64,000 bases of DNA from JAAUTS01 sp034440395. Its GTDB lineage: Bacteria; Verrucomicrobiota; Verrucomicrobiia; Methylacidiphilales; JAAUTS01. The notes beneath the pieces were generated by a model. That model did no database searches, had not been told where the DNA came from, and saw nothing but the letters and a program-made list of their open reading frames with translations. A program made the translations under genes and the position numbers. This document shows, in pieces, positions 26,720 to 35,950 of the stretch. The stretch lies in the NCBI GenBank assembly GCA_034440395.1, contig JAWXBW010000009.1, positions 1-64,000 of the forward strand. Reading direction: 5' to 3'. Positions within the stretch are counted from its first letter, which is position 1, and each line of letters starts with the position of its first letter.

Positions 26720-27723
26720 GGCTCCGAAGCTTCCGCAAAACTTTGAATCAACTCCTCTGGCTGCAACGTCGCCGTGCCCAACTTACTCACCACCACACCA
26801 GCCGCATGGTTTGCCAGCTCCGCCGCTTCCATACCATTTAGTCCCACCGCTAGGCCTGCCGTGAAAAAAGAAATCGCCGTGTCCCCCGCTCCTGAAACAT
26901 CAAATACTTCCTTCGCCCGCGTCGGCGTGTGATAAGGTGTTAGGAACTTTTGATACAACATCATCCCCTGATCCCCCATGGTCACTAAAAGATACGGAAC
27001 TTTCCACCGCTCTAGGAGAGTCGTTCCCACTTTATTCATATCAGCATCCTCGGGATCTCCACTCAACCCCGCATACGCAACCGCTTCCACCCGATTAGGC
27101 TTCACCGCCGTGGCACCGCTGAAATTAAGCGGGTTGGCTGGACTAGGATCCACCGTCACAATCTTCTCCTCTTCACGGGCTACAGACACGAGTTCATCAA
27201 AAATTTCTTGATGCAAAAACCCCTTGCCGTAATCCTCCACAATAACCGCTTGATAATTTTTTATTTCCTTCCTAAAAAAAACTTTAATTTGCTCAATCTC
27301 CGCTGGGCGGAATTTTAGCTTCTGTTCATGATCAACCCGCACCACCTGCTGCTGACGTGCGATGATACGAGTTTTTGTAATCGTAGAAAAACGACTTTCA
27401 ATAAAGAGCCCTTTCGTATCAATCTTACTCTTTTTGAGAAGCTTAACTAGTTGTTCACCTGCTGCGTCTTTCCCTAATACCCCGCACACGCCCACTTTAA
27501 CACCGAACTCCGCTAAATTACGCGCCACATTTGCCGCTCCGCCAGGGAAAGCCATCTCATCAGTTACCTGCACTACTGGAACTGGAGCCTCAGGAGAAAT
27601 ACGTGTGACTTTTCCGTAAATAAATTGATCCAACATCAAATCCCCAATCACAAGAATACGTAAATCCTGAATGCGCTTAATGATTTTTTCTAAACGGTTT
27701 TTACTAAATTGAGGGGAATTCAT
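26716..27723 (-). CDS. hldA: D-glycero-D-manno-heptose-7-phosphate kinase (RfaE domain I type)
   Basis: The 335-residue PfkB-family kinase makes heptose-1,7-bisphosphate for the LPS core. Motifs: GDLMLDQFIYGKVTRISPEA, FPGGAANVARNLA and the catalytic VSGAGDTAISFF. It is the single kinase domain, without the adenylyltransferase half of E. coli HldE; that activity must be encoded elsewhere. It is the first gene of the envelope operon, about 120 bases from the divergent PHP gene. Confidence 0.92.
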   Translation of the reverse strand: MNSPQFSKNRLEKIIKRIQDLRILVIGDLMLDQFIYGKVTRISPEAPVPVVQVTDEMAFPGGAANVARNLAEFGVKVGVCGVLGKDAAGEQLVKLLKKSKIDTKGLFIESRFSTITKTRIIARQQQVVRVDHEQKLKFRPAEIEQIKVFFRKEIKNYQAVIVEDYGKGFLHQEIFDELVSVAREEEKIVTVDPSPANPLNFSGATAVKPNRVEAVAYAGLSGDPEDADMNKVGTTLLERWKVPYLLVTMGDQGMMLYQKFLTPYHTPTRAKEVFDVSGAGDTAISFFTAGLAVGLNGMEAAELANHAAGVVVSKLGTATLQPEELIQSFAEASEP

Positions 27724-27849
27724 AAATGGTTAAACATGACGCCACGAGATTAACTCTAAAAATCTCATCTGAAAACCGAAAACTCCATGACTATGCAAAT
27801 AGGGTTTGATTTCACAAGCTAGCATGGACACGATACTCCATCACCGCCC

Positions 27850-28641
27850 ATGATTTTCGATTACCATATTCACACGCCCCTCTGTCATCACGCCATCGGA
27901 CACCCCCGTGAATATGTGCTTCAAGCTCTGGCCAAGGGTCTGAGCGAAATCGGCTTTTCCGATCATAATCCCATGCCCACTCAATTCGATGATTGGCGCA
28001 TGGCCCCGACCGATTTACCCGCTTACCTCTCCCTCATTGAAGAAGTCCGCGCAGAATTCCCCGACTTCCCGATTAAACTTGGCTTGGAATGTGACTTCAT
28101 CCCAGGCTTTGAGCACCATATCCAACATCTAGCAACTTCTGCACCTTTTGATTATATGATCGGAGCGGTACATTATATTCAGGATGGTTGGGATATAGAT
28201 AACCCCTTTAAACGTAATCTCTGGAAAGAACTTCCCGTGGAGGAAGTATGGAAACGCTACTTCCACCTTTACACACAAGCCGCTAACTCAGGGCTCTTCG
28301 ATTTTTTGGCGCACCCCGATCTCGTGAAAAAATTCGGAGATAAACCTGCAGGGGAATTAAAACCGTATTATTGCGAATGCTTAGACGCCCTGGCAGATAA
28401 TAAAATCGCCATTGAGATCAATACGGCAGGCCTGCGTAAAGATATTCAAGAAGTGTACCCTAGCCGAGAATTTCTGGAAATGGCGCATCAACGTCACATT
28501 CCCATCCTCATCAATTCGGATGCACATGACCCTAAGGATGTTGCTGCCTCATTCGACCTAGCTCGTGACCTCGCCCGATCCGTCGGTTACACCCATCTCA
28601 CACGCTTCGATAAACGTCGACCCATCCCTACCTCCTTTTAA
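27850..28641 (+). CDS. PHP-family phosphatase, probable histidinol-phosphatase
   Basis: The 263-residue protein has metal-binding motifs of the PHP fold: YHIHTPLCHHAIG near the N-terminus, GFSDHNPMP, GLECDFIPGFE, GAVHYI, LAHPDLVKKFG and NSDAHDP. The layout matches HisJ/HisK, which hydrolyse L-histidinol phosphate in histidine synthesis. There are no other his genes nearby, so specificity is inferred. Its 3' end converges on eutC with only 14 bases between stops. Confidence 0.82.
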   Translation: MIFDYHIHTPLCHHAIGHPREYVLQALAKGLSEIGFSDHNPMPTQFDDWRMAPTDLPAYLSLIEEVRAEFPDFPIKLGLECDFIPGFEHHIQHLATSAPFDYMIGAVHYIQDGWDIDNPFKRNLWKELPVEEVWKRYFHLYTQAANSGLFDFLAHPDLVKKFGDKPAGELKPYYCECLDALADNKIAIEINTAGLRKDIQEVYPSREFLEMAHQRHIPILINSDAHDPKDVAASFDLARDLARSVGYTHLTRFDKRRPIPTSF

Positions 28642-28655
28642 CGTTTCCCTTTTTT

Positions 28656-29435
28656 CTAAATTAAACGAGCAACCGTATCCCCCGCTTTTAAATTTACCCC
28701 GCTATAGCCTAATTCACGTGCCTGAGTGAGCAGCTGAAACAACTGGTACGCCGCCGTCCTCGGGCTCATCCCTCCCTGACGTATATTAGATAAACAGTTC
28801 CTCTCCGCATCCGTATTTCCCAGCTTCGGGCCGTGCACAAGATAAGCTCCTAAACTGTCTGGTGAACCTAGCCCAGGTCGCTCACCTAATAAGATAAGTG
28901 CAAGCCTAGATCTCAATAATTCCCCCACCTCGTCCTGCACCGCCACCCGTGCTAAAGGTATAAGTACAATAGGCGCACATTTCCAGCTCGACAGTAAATT
29001 CAATAACTCACGCACCACAGGTATGGCCTGCTTGTGGGTGGCGGTGGCAGACAGTCCGTCTGCAAGAATAATGACTAAATCCACCGCTCCCTCTTTCTGA
29101 CTTTGTTCTACACACTTTTCAGAAGATTCTGCTGATAAACGACGACCACGATCTGGGCGTTGTAAATACTCGAAACGATCTTTAGCCTGGCTCGTTAACT
29201 CTAAAACATTTAACGGCAATGTTTCTAACTCACGCCGCATATCCTCGATCTGAAAAACTTGATGAACCGCATCCCGCGCACGCGCATGGGAGAGCTTAAA
29301 ATCCAAGACCTCACGTAACGCCAAGCTACCCCCGACACGGACTTGCGCAATCCGAGCTGGAGTCCATTGCTTCAGTTCCGCCCATGAGTCAACGGACGTA
29401 ACAGCTTTAGAAGGTAAATCAGGTGAAGAGCTCAT
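28656..29435 (-). CDS. eutC: Ethanolamine ammonia-lyase small subunit
   Basis: EutC with EutB and adenosylcobalamin splits ethanolamine into acetaldehyde and ammonia. The 259-residue sequence keeps the family features: SWAELKQWTPARIAQVRVGG, LDFKLSHARARDAV, ILADGLSATATH, GERPGLGSPDSLGAYL and a C-terminal LTQARELGYSGVNLK. It looks complete. It starts four bases after eutB. Nothing else of a eut pathway (aldehyde dehydrogenase, shell proteins, EutA reactivase) is near. Confidence 0.93.
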   Translation of the reverse strand: MSSSPDLPSKAVTSVDSWAELKQWTPARIAQVRVGGSLALREVLDFKLSHARARDAVHQVFQIEDMRRELETLPLNVLELTSQAKDRFEYLQRPDRGRRLSAESSEKCVEQSQKEGAVDLVIILADGLSATATHKQAIPVVRELLNLLSSWKCAPIVLIPLARVAVQDEVGELLRSRLALILLGERPGLGSPDSLGAYLVHGPKLGNTDAERNCLSNIRQGGMSPRTAAYQLFQLLTQARELGYSGVNLKAGDTVARLI

Positions 29436-29439
29436 TAGC

Positions 29440-30702
29440 TTAAACAGGCATAGCTTGCAAAAGAGCTTGAGCGTAACAACCCGCGGATAAACGATTACCT
29501 TGCGCTATTTTCATTTTTTCTAACCATACTTCAAACTCCGGTGCTGGTCTTAATCCCAAAACTTGCCTCATATATAAGCTGTCGTGAAACGAGGTTGATT
29601 GATAATTCAACATAATATCATCTGCGCCTGGTACACCCAAGACATAGGTGCAACCCGCCACACCTAACAAGGTCAATAAAGTATCCATATCATCTTGATC
29701 TGCCTCGGCATGATTCGTGTAGCACACATCGCAACCCATCGGCAAGCCCAAGAGCTTCCCGCAGAAATGATCCTCCAATCCTGCCCGGATTATTTGCTTC
29801 CCATCATACAAATACTCAGGCCCGATAAACCCCACCACCATATTAACTAGCAACGGCTTAAACTTACGAGCCACCGCATAAGCCCGCACTTCCATCGTTT
29901 GCTGATCCACTCCATGATGAGCGTTAGCCGATAAAGCACTTCCCTGTCCCGTCTCAAAATACATCACATTTGTTCCGACCGTCCCTCGGTTTAAACTCAG
30001 GGTCATCTCATGCGCTTCAGTCAATAGCTTCAAATTAATCCCGAAACTTTTATTCGCCGCCTCACTTCCTGCCACTGATTGAAAACACAAATCTAACGGA
30101 GCTCCGCGCTCCATAGCTTGCATTTGCGTCGTGACATGACCTAATACACAAGACTGTGTGGGAATGTCATAGTTACTAATTAAGCCGTCCATCAAGCGTA
30201 GGAGCCTGTCTAAAGTCCCCACTTGATCCGTAGCTGGATTGATGCCGATGACCGCATCGCCACAACCCAGCAAAAGACCATCCAACATCGAAGCCATGAT
30301 TCCGCGCTCATCATCCGTTGGGTGGTTCGGCTGAAGACGCACCGATAACCTACCGGGAAGACCTATCGTGTTACGGAAACTAGTTAACACCTGACACTTT
30401 TTAGCGACCAAGATTAAATCCTGATTAGCCATCACCTTAGAAACGGCCGCCACCATTTCAGGGGTTAGTCCTAGTGCCAAAACCCTTAAAGTATCCGTAT
30501 CTGTTTCATACCTCAAAAGCCAATCACGCAACTCTCCCACCGTAAAATGGGAGATAGGTTGAAAGGCCACTCTGTCATGATCATCCAGAATTAAACGCGT
30601 TACTTCATCCGTCTCATAAGGAACAAGCAGTTCTTCTAAAAAACGCTTAAGCGGAATTTCTGATAAACACATCTGCGCCGCAACCCGCTCTTCGGCATTC
30701 AC
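29440..30702 (-). CDS. eutB: Ethanolamine ammonia-lyase large subunit, 5' end damaged
   Basis: From the GTG at 30702 there are 420 residues; family members have about 450-465. Clear EutB motifs are NTIGLPGRLSVRLQPNHP, CGDAVIGINPATD, YFETGQGSALSANAHHGVDQ, VVGFIGPEYLYDGKQIIRAG and YTNHAEADQDD. Homology continues upstream in the same frame as RATPLRSGDQLAGVAA (to about 30750). There it meets TGA (30757-30759) with no ATG, GTG or TTG start. An ATG at 30760 is one base out of frame. So the gene either starts late at GTG or is frameshifted at its 5' end. It may be inactive. Confidence 0.85.
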   Translation of the reverse strand: MNAEERVAAQMCLSEIPLKRFLEELLVPYETDEVTRLILDDHDRVAFQPISHFTVGELRDWLLRYETDTDTLRVLALGLTPEMVAAVSKVMANQDLILVAKKCQVLTSFRNTIGLPGRLSVRLQPNHPTDDERGIMASMLDGLLLGCGDAVIGINPATDQVGTLDRLLRLMDGLISNYDIPTQSCVLGHVTTQMQAMERGAPLDLCFQSVAGSEAANKSFGINLKLLTEAHEMTLSLNRGTVGTNVMYFETGQGSALSANAHHGVDQQTMEVRAYAVARKFKPLLVNMVVGFIGPEYLYDGKQIIRAGLEDHFCGKLLGLPMGCDVCYTNHAEADQDDMDTLLTLLGVAGCTYVLGVPGADDIMLNYQSTSFHDSLYMRQVLGLRPAPEFEVWLEKMKIAQGNRLSAGCYAQALLQAMPV

Positions 30703-30806
30703 CGCCGCTACCCCCGCTAACTGATCGCCCGACCTTAACGGCGTCGCGCGTGCCGTTCATGGCATAAAGATTGCCAATAATTTTAAACCTCAACCTAGGA
30801 ATTATT

Positions 30807-31148
30807 ATGACAGAAAATAGTACTCCCAACAACGGATTAAACGTTCAATACGAAAAAGTAGATGCTGCCTATTTAGATAATCGGCAATTAAAGAAAACAG
30901 CCAATACCTTTCACCTCTGGGCCTTGGGCGTAGGAGCTGTTATCTCAGGCATGTTTGGTGGTTGGAATTTAGGCCTAGGCTCAGGCGGTTTCGGCGGGCT
31001 TTTCATTGCCACGGTACTCATGACAATTATGTACGTCTGTATGGTTTATAGCATCGCCGAACTTTCTGCGGCACTTCCCCACGCTGGACTAATCTCCAAC
31101 ACACCAGAAGAGGAATCCGCACTAGCCGCTGACGCTGAAGCGGCCTGA
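30807..31148 (+). pseudogene. Ethanolamine permease remnant with a large in-frame internal deletion
   Basis: The 113-residue reading starts at an ATG with AGGA six bases upstream. Residues about 27-95 match the N-terminus of APC-type ethanolamine permeases: LKKTANTFHLWALGVGAVIS, then IAELSAALPHAG. In the family PHAG is followed by a GFYSF-like stretch and some 340 more residues. Here it jumps straight to ISNTPEEESALAADAEAA and a stop, which resembles the family C-terminus (a TPEEE tail). Only two or three of about twelve membrane segments remain, so transport is surely lost. It is divergent from eutB. Confidence 0.8.
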
Positions 31149-31172
31149 TACGACTCTAAAAAAATATAAGTG

Positions 31173-31209
31173 GACTCTTCCATTGATTTTTACCATTGAT
31201 TGAAGAGTC
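31173..31209. repeat. Inverted repeat between the permease remnant and tRNA-Arg
   Basis: GACTCTTC (31173-31180) and GAAGAGTC (31202-31209) form a perfect 8-bp stem. The 21-base loop itself holds two copies of ATTGATT. It could end transcription of the remnant, though there is no T run. Confidence 0.45.
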
Positions 31210-31213
31210 TGAC

Positions 31214-31242
31214 TTGAACTTTCTCCGACTTCCTGCCACTAT
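31214..31242 (+). promoter_or_regulatory. Promoter of tRNA-Arg (TCT)
   Basis: TTGAAC (31214-31219) and CACTAT (31237-31242) are 17 bases apart. The -10 ends 10 bases before the tRNA, as at the other tRNA genes. Confidence 0.45.
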
Positions 31243-31252
31243 GGAAAGGTGC

Positions 31253-31327
31253 GCTCTCGTAGCTCAGTTGGATAGAGCATCTGATTTCTAATCCGATGGT
31301 CGCAGGTTCGAGTCCTGCCGAGAGCAC
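31253..31327 (+). tRNA. tRNA-Arg (anticodon TCT)
   Basis: The acceptor GCTCTCG pairs with CGAGAGC and the discriminator is A. The anticodon loop TTTCTAA gives TCT. The T arm is GCAGGTTCGAGTCCTGC. The anticodon stem TCTGA/TCCGA has a T-C mismatch at its middle pair (29-41). CCA is not encoded. Confidence 0.92.
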
Positions 31328-31378
31328 CCCTTTTTATACAGTCTTGCCGCTGCAAAAGTTTGCCCCATAAATAACGGG

Positions 31379-32197
31379 ATGACTGGCCTCATTGATACCC
31401 ATGCCCACCTCGACTTCCCTGATTTTACCCAAGACCTCGAAAGTGTACTTGAGCGAGCTAAAGAAGTTGGGGTGAAGAAAATTATCAGTATTGGAACCTG
31501 CCTCGAATCGAGCTTAGCCGCATTACAACTAGCCGACCGTTACCCAGAAGTCTACGCCGCCGTTGGTATTCATCCCTGCAATGTTGAAGAGGAATCAGCC
31601 GATGCCTTAACTAAATTAGAACCTCTTCTCTCCCATCCTAAAGTTGCCGCTCTGGGGGAGTGCGGATTAGATTACCATCATCTTCCCACACGGCTTGATC
31701 AAGAAACCGATTTAGATTACTCAGCTCGTTGGCAGACTTTGAAAGAAAAGCAGGCTTCTTTTTTTCGCAAACAATTGGAACTTGCAGCATCACACCATTT
31801 AAACGTCGTCGTCCACCAGCGGGATAGTTGGGATGACACTCTCACCCTTCTCCAACCTTTTAGCCATCAGCTCAAGGCAGTCTTCCATTGCTTTGGTGGT
31901 AGTCCTGCTCAAGCCCAAGAAATTATTGCTATGGGACACCTCGTCTCCTTCACAGGAATTGTTACTTTTAAAAATGCCGTCCTCGTGCGCGAATCCATCC
32001 GCTCCCTAACTTCTGGTACATTTATGGTGGAAACTGATTGCCCATACCTTGCACCCGTTCCCCACCGTGGAAAACGATGTGAGCCTAGCCATGTCGAACT
32101 GGTGGCCGAAACGATTGGCCAAGTACGGCAACAAACTCAGGAAAATCTACGAGCGGAATTATGGCAAACAACTCACGCTTTTTTTCGACTTGAGTAA
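31379..32197 (+). CDS. TatD-family metal-dependent DNase
   Basis: The 272-residue TIM-barrel hydrolase has metal ligands in DTHAHLDF, GECGLDYHH, VVVHQRD, FHCFGGS and ETDCPYLAPVPHRGKRCEP. TatD/YcfH proteins have 3'-5' exonuclease activity on DNA and are cytoplasmic. A short insertion after GLDYHH (LPTRLDQETDLDYSARWQTL) is slightly unusual. The gene ends nine bases from the converging holA stop. Confidence 0.9.
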   Translation: MTGLIDTHAHLDFPDFTQDLESVLERAKEVGVKKIISIGTCLESSLAALQLADRYPEVYAAVGIHPCNVEEESADALTKLEPLLSHPKVAALGECGLDYHHLPTRLDQETDLDYSARWQTLKEKQASFFRKQLELAASHHLNVVVHQRDSWDDTLTLLQPFSHQLKAVFHCFGGSPAQAQEIIAMGHLVSFTGIVTFKNAVLVRESIRSLTSGTFMVETDCPYLAPVPHRGKRCEPSHVELVAETIGQVRQQTQENLRAELWQTTHAFFRLE

Positions 32198-32206
32198 CTT
32201 AGCCGA

Positions 32207-33310
32207 TCACGCCGTATGACAAATTTTAAGCACGGCCATCTCTAAAACTTTTTGCCGATCGCTTCCTGTTGAAACCAAGGCTAAGTTTGTTTGATACAAA
32301 ACATCTAACGCCCTAAACCAACGCTGTGAGGGAGAGCGTCGAGCTTTATCCACGACACGAGCCAGGCGGAATAAGTTCGGTTTTTCGCCCTTTTTATTTT
32401 GCGGCATTAGATCCTCCGCATCCCCTGCTAAGCTAGCATTCAAGAAAGTTCCATTCTTTTTTAAAATTAATTTCTTACTTTCCAATAAATGTGTTCCAAG
32501 AGCTGCCAGACGTATTTGTCCCGCTAACAAAATTAAGATGCCCACCTCAGATTCTCCTTGAGTTAATAATTGCCTCAGAATATGCAATGAATCATTCGTG
32601 TTGCTTTCGGTCACTGCATCACAAAGATCCCAGACCAGAAGCTCGCGCGTGCTAGAGACGATTAAGCGGAGATGAGCCTCACTGACCTCACCCGTGGGCA
32701 TGGTGTAGAGTGCCAGTTTTTCCAACTCGTTATGCAATGCCCGAGTGTCATTACCTATAAGCTCCACCAACCGCTCCACCACTCCAGGCTGCGGTTTCAT
32801 CCCACGCTCGGTCATTAAATGTTCGATCTGTTTCATCCATACCCGCACTTTTGCAGCGTCTTTTAAATCAGGTAAATCCCACTGCTCGCACACGCCGATC
32901 TTTTCAAATTGTTTATAAAAACTGCGCCTCCGATCAATTCCAGTGGCCGTGATAATGACCTGAGCTGAATCTGGACCTATCTTAATCAAAAGAGCCGTCA
33001 GCTCCCCTAACTTCTCTAAAACAGCCTCACTTTTACCCATCACATTATCCGAAAGGAAATTACAATTTTTAAGAAAAATAAGTTTCGCACCTCCAAAAAA
33101 AGGTAGAGTTAAAATTGCTTCTTTTACCCGATCAATCTTATCCAAAGCGTCACCGACCGAGTCTGCTTGGCCTTCGATCACCTCATAATTCATAACCTCC
33201 GCTGGCGTAAGTTGGGCCACCAGTTCCAGCCCACGACTTTTCACCTGAAAATCGTCTGAACCATTAACCAGGATATGTTTCTGTTTGAGCTTGATGCTTG
33301 AGTCAGCCAT
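32207..33310 (-). CDS. holA: DNA polymerase III delta subunit
   Basis: HolA opens the beta sliding clamp within the clamp loader. The 367-residue protein follows the family pattern, from an N-terminal AAA-like domain (LPFFGGAKLIFLKNCNFLSD, with the typical ALTLPFF-like strand) to the central PGVVERLVELIGNDTRALHN, LEKLALY and the C-terminal helical domain. It is divergent from the HIT gene, 15 bases apart, and convergent with tatD. Confidence 0.88.
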   Translation of the reverse strand: MADSSIKLKQKHILVNGSDDFQVKSRGLELVAQLTPAEVMNYEVIEGQADSVGDALDKIDRVKEAILTLPFFGGAKLIFLKNCNFLSDNVMGKSEAVLEKLGELTALLIKIGPDSAQVIITATGIDRRRSFYKQFEKIGVCEQWDLPDLKDAAKVRVWMKQIEHLMTERGMKPQPGVVERLVELIGNDTRALHNELEKLALYTMPTGEVSEAHLRLIVSSTRELLVWDLCDAVTESNTNDSLHILRQLLTQGESEVGILILLAGQIRLAALGTHLLESKKLILKKNGTFLNASLAGDAEDLMPQNKKGEKPNLFRLARVVDKARRSPSQRWFRALDVLYQTNLALVSTGSDRQKVLEMAVLKICHTA

Positions 33311-33325
33311 AGGTCTAATCTACCT

Positions 33326-33823
33326 ATGGAACACCTTTGGGCTCCTTGGCGCAATGATTATGTAGGAACCCTCTGCGAGGGTTCTGTGGCTAAGGAAGAT
33401 TTATTCTTCAGCATCGGCCAATCCGCTAACGATGATGAAACCCATGTCGTTCTACGTTCTAAATCTTGCTTCGCCCTTCTCAATCTTTTCCCCTACAATA
33501 CAGCCCACCACCTTATCATCCCCTACCGTAAAGTGGCGGAACTCAGTGAACTATCCTTGGACGAGCAAGCTGATCTTTGGGCAACGGTGCAGCGTGTCAT
33601 GGACGCCGTCCGCAAACTTTACCATCCTCACGGCTTCAATATCGGTCTCAACATCGGAGCCGCGGCTGGGGCTGGCATTCCCGAACATCTTCACGTCCAT
33701 CTCGTGCCACGCTGGAACGGTGATGCTAATTTCCTGACCACCATCGCTGGAACCCGCGTTCACCCCAGCGATCTAACAACAGTTTACCAGACGATGAAAA
33801 AAGAACTTTCCCTTGTCCCATAA
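33326..33823 (+). CDS. HIT-family nucleotide hydrolase or phosphorylase
   Basis: The 165-residue protein begins MEHLWAPWRNDYV, typical of the Ap4A-phosphorylase-like HIT branch. It carries the histidine triad EHLHVHLVPRW (about residues 119-129). HNLIIPYRKV-like and GFNIGLNIGAAAGAGIPEH segments also fit. Its substrate is probably a dinucleoside polyphosphate or nucleoside phosphoramidate. The triad is intact. Confidence 0.9.
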   Translation: MEHLWAPWRNDYVGTLCEGSVAKEDLFFSIGQSANDDETHVVLRSKSCFALLNLFPYNTAHHLIIPYRKVAELSELSLDEQADLWATVQRVMDAVRKLYHPHGFNIGLNIGAAAGAGIPEHLHVHLVPRWNGDANFLTTIAGTRVHPSDLTTVYQTMKKELSLVP

Positions 33824-33870
33824 AACGTATCCGCCTTGCCTCTACGTCCTTTCAATGCTAGTCATTCATC

Positions 33871-35055
33871 ATGTATTATCGTCGCTTTGGTCGCACCGAA
33901 CTTCAGATGCCAGTTTTCTCCTGCGGCGGCATGCGTTACCAACAAAGCTGGAGTGATATTTCTCCTGCTGATGTGCCTGAAGCTAATCAAGATAATCTCG
34001 AAGCCACCATTCACCGAGCCATTGATCTAGGAATTAACCACATAGAAACGGCTCGCGGCTACGGCAGTTCTGAAATGCAGCTTGGTTCCATCCTGCCGCA
34101 TCTACCTCGCAACAAAATTATTGTTCAAACCAAGGTGGCACCCAGCGCCGACCCTCAAGAATTCCTCGCTACTTTTGAAAAATCCATGGCCTATTTGAAG
34201 TTGGATTACGTCGATCTTTTTTCCATTCATGGCATCAACAATCAAGAGCTGCTTGACTTAACCCTACGCAAGGGAGGCTGTATTGAGGTGGCGGAACAAC
34301 TTCGCCAACAAGGTCGCGTGCGCCACATCGGTTTCTCCACCCATGCCCCTTCCCAAGTCATCCGCACCGCCATCGCCAGTGATGCCTTTGACTACGTTAA
34401 CCTACATTGGTATTTCGTGAACGATTCCAACTGGCAAGCAGTACTGGACGCTAAGAAAAAAGACATGGGTGTCTTCATCATTAGTCCCAACGATAAAGGC
34501 GGCTTGCTCTATAAACCTTCCGAAAAACTACAGCGTCTCTGCCAGCCCCTTACCCCCATGCACTTTAATGACCTCTACTGTTTGCATCGTCCAGAAGTTC
34601 ATACCCTTAGCTTAGGTGCTAGTAAACCCTCAGACTTTGACGAACATATCCATGCGTTAAAAGATTATCACCAGATTGAGAAAGTCATGCCGCAAGTCGA
34701 GGCTCGCCTCCGTCAAGCCATGCAAGAAAGTCTGGGCCAAGAATGGCTCCAGAACTGGGAGCAAGGCCTACCTTCCTCTGATGATATTCCTGGTCAGGTC
34801 AATATCTGGGAAATTCTGCGACTTTGGAATTACGCTAAGTCCCTCGACATGATCGAATACGGAAAGATGCGATATAATTTATTAGGGAATGCCGATCACT
34901 GGTTCGCTGGCAACCAAGCTAATGATCTCGACGCATTAGACCTCCGCCCTGCCCTGGTCGCTAATCCGTTTAAAGAAAAAATACCTAGCATTCTACGCGA
35001 AGCCCACACCCTCCTCGTTGGCGAGCCCAAGAAACGGCTCAGCCAATCCGATTGA
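33871..35055 (+). CDS. Aldo/keto reductase-family oxidoreductase
   Basis: The 394-residue protein starts MYYRRFGRTELQMPVFSCGG. It keeps the AKR pattern: HRAIDLGINHIETARGYGSS (catalytic Asp replaced by Glu in this branch, Tyr in RGYGSS), IIVQTKV (Lys), DYVDLFSIHGI (His) and GRVRHIGFSTHA. Like many AKRs of this branch it has a long C-terminal helical extension (from about 270), but no Cys-rich ferredoxin motif. The substrate is unknown. Confidence 0.85.
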   Translation: MYYRRFGRTELQMPVFSCGGMRYQQSWSDISPADVPEANQDNLEATIHRAIDLGINHIETARGYGSSEMQLGSILPHLPRNKIIVQTKVAPSADPQEFLATFEKSMAYLKLDYVDLFSIHGINNQELLDLTLRKGGCIEVAEQLRQQGRVRHIGFSTHAPSQVIRTAIASDAFDYVNLHWYFVNDSNWQAVLDAKKKDMGVFIISPNDKGGLLYKPSEKLQRLCQPLTPMHFNDLYCLHRPEVHTLSLGASKPSDFDEHIHALKDYHQIEKVMPQVEARLRQAMQESLGQEWLQNWEQGLPSSDDIPGQVNIWEILRLWNYAKSLDMIEYGKMRYNLLGNADHWFAGNQANDLDALDLRPALVANPFKEKIPSILREAHTLLVGEPKKRLSQSD

Positions 35056-35404
35056 GATTTCCGTCTTGAACAACGCTTCTTATTTGCCTTCTCCGACTTT
35101 AAGTAAGCTATATTAACTCTTCCTTCAGTCTGATATTTTCATTACACAAGCCACGTGTTGTGTCTTTACGGAGACATCAAGGGGATCAGCGGAGTCAGTC
35201 TACCACACTTGCACATATTTCTTGCTTCATGTGAATTTGTTGGCGAGCCGCCATTTTTAACAATCTATGGATCACCTCCTAGAAAATGCCATAGAAAAAC
35301 TGTTTGATATCCAACGAATTCAAGTTGAACTACTAAGTTAAATTTCCAACCGTCAAACCAGTAATAGCTAGAGCATAGCCAAATAATGATTGTACTTAGC
35401 CCCT
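35056..35404. other. Intergenic stretch without a recognisable gene
   Basis: These 349 bases hold no convincing coding frame. There is a small hairpin ACACAA/TTGTGT at 35143-35162 and a 24-codon frame near 35267 that I do not support. It marks the start of the accessory stretch. Confidence 0.6.
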
Positions 35405-35950
35405 CTACTCTCCCTTGTCCTGCCTAGCAGCAGAGTTTCTCAAAACCGTTTCGTGGGCAGAAAGCAGTTCTGGGACATGGCTTTTTTCCCATTCCCTAGC
35501 AAATGCCTCAAGTCGAGCCATACCTTCACGATCTTTAACGCGGTTTGCGCTTTTCTTGCTGTTGATAATATCTTTCAAGTTAGCTACTGGAAACTTTCCC
35601 TCTTGTATGCGCCGAGCCCAAGCAGTTTCAAAATTGGCAATGCCGTCAGGTTGGGTAATTACATCTGCGTCAAACGGCCCGTCTTTCAGTTGACATAAGT
35701 CTTTTCCAGCCAATATCTCTTTTCGAGCTTCATCACTTAGTGGAAAATTAGCTTGGTCAAAGGCAGCAACAAGCTTTTCGGCATTCACACGGTCTTTCGG
35801 AATGTAAAGGTCAACGTGCTGCGTCGTGTCTGGATAACCAAGCAGGATAGCTCCACTCTTGCCGATGAACAAGTATTTAACCCCTTGTTTGTTGAGCTCG
35901 TCAGCCAAAAGTTCAGCCTATTCAAAATAAAATTTACGTGGCTTTTCCAT
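35405..35950 (-). pseudogene. Nucleotidyltransferase-fold protein (toxin/AbiEii-like), broken by TAG at codon 11
   Basis: From an ATG at 35950 the frame reads MEKPRKFYFE, then TAG (35918-35920), then AELLADELNKQG. It runs on for about 170 residues to the stop at 35405. The body has GVKYLFIGKSGAILLGYPDT and QHVDLYIPK, the pattern of the small nucleotidyltransferase family used in some toxin-antitoxin systems, though the usual DLD metal motif reads DLY. The ATG overlaps the 3' end of the small upstream gene, as in a genuine pair. A TTG at 35908 could restart translation and give 167 residues. Confidence 0.7.
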
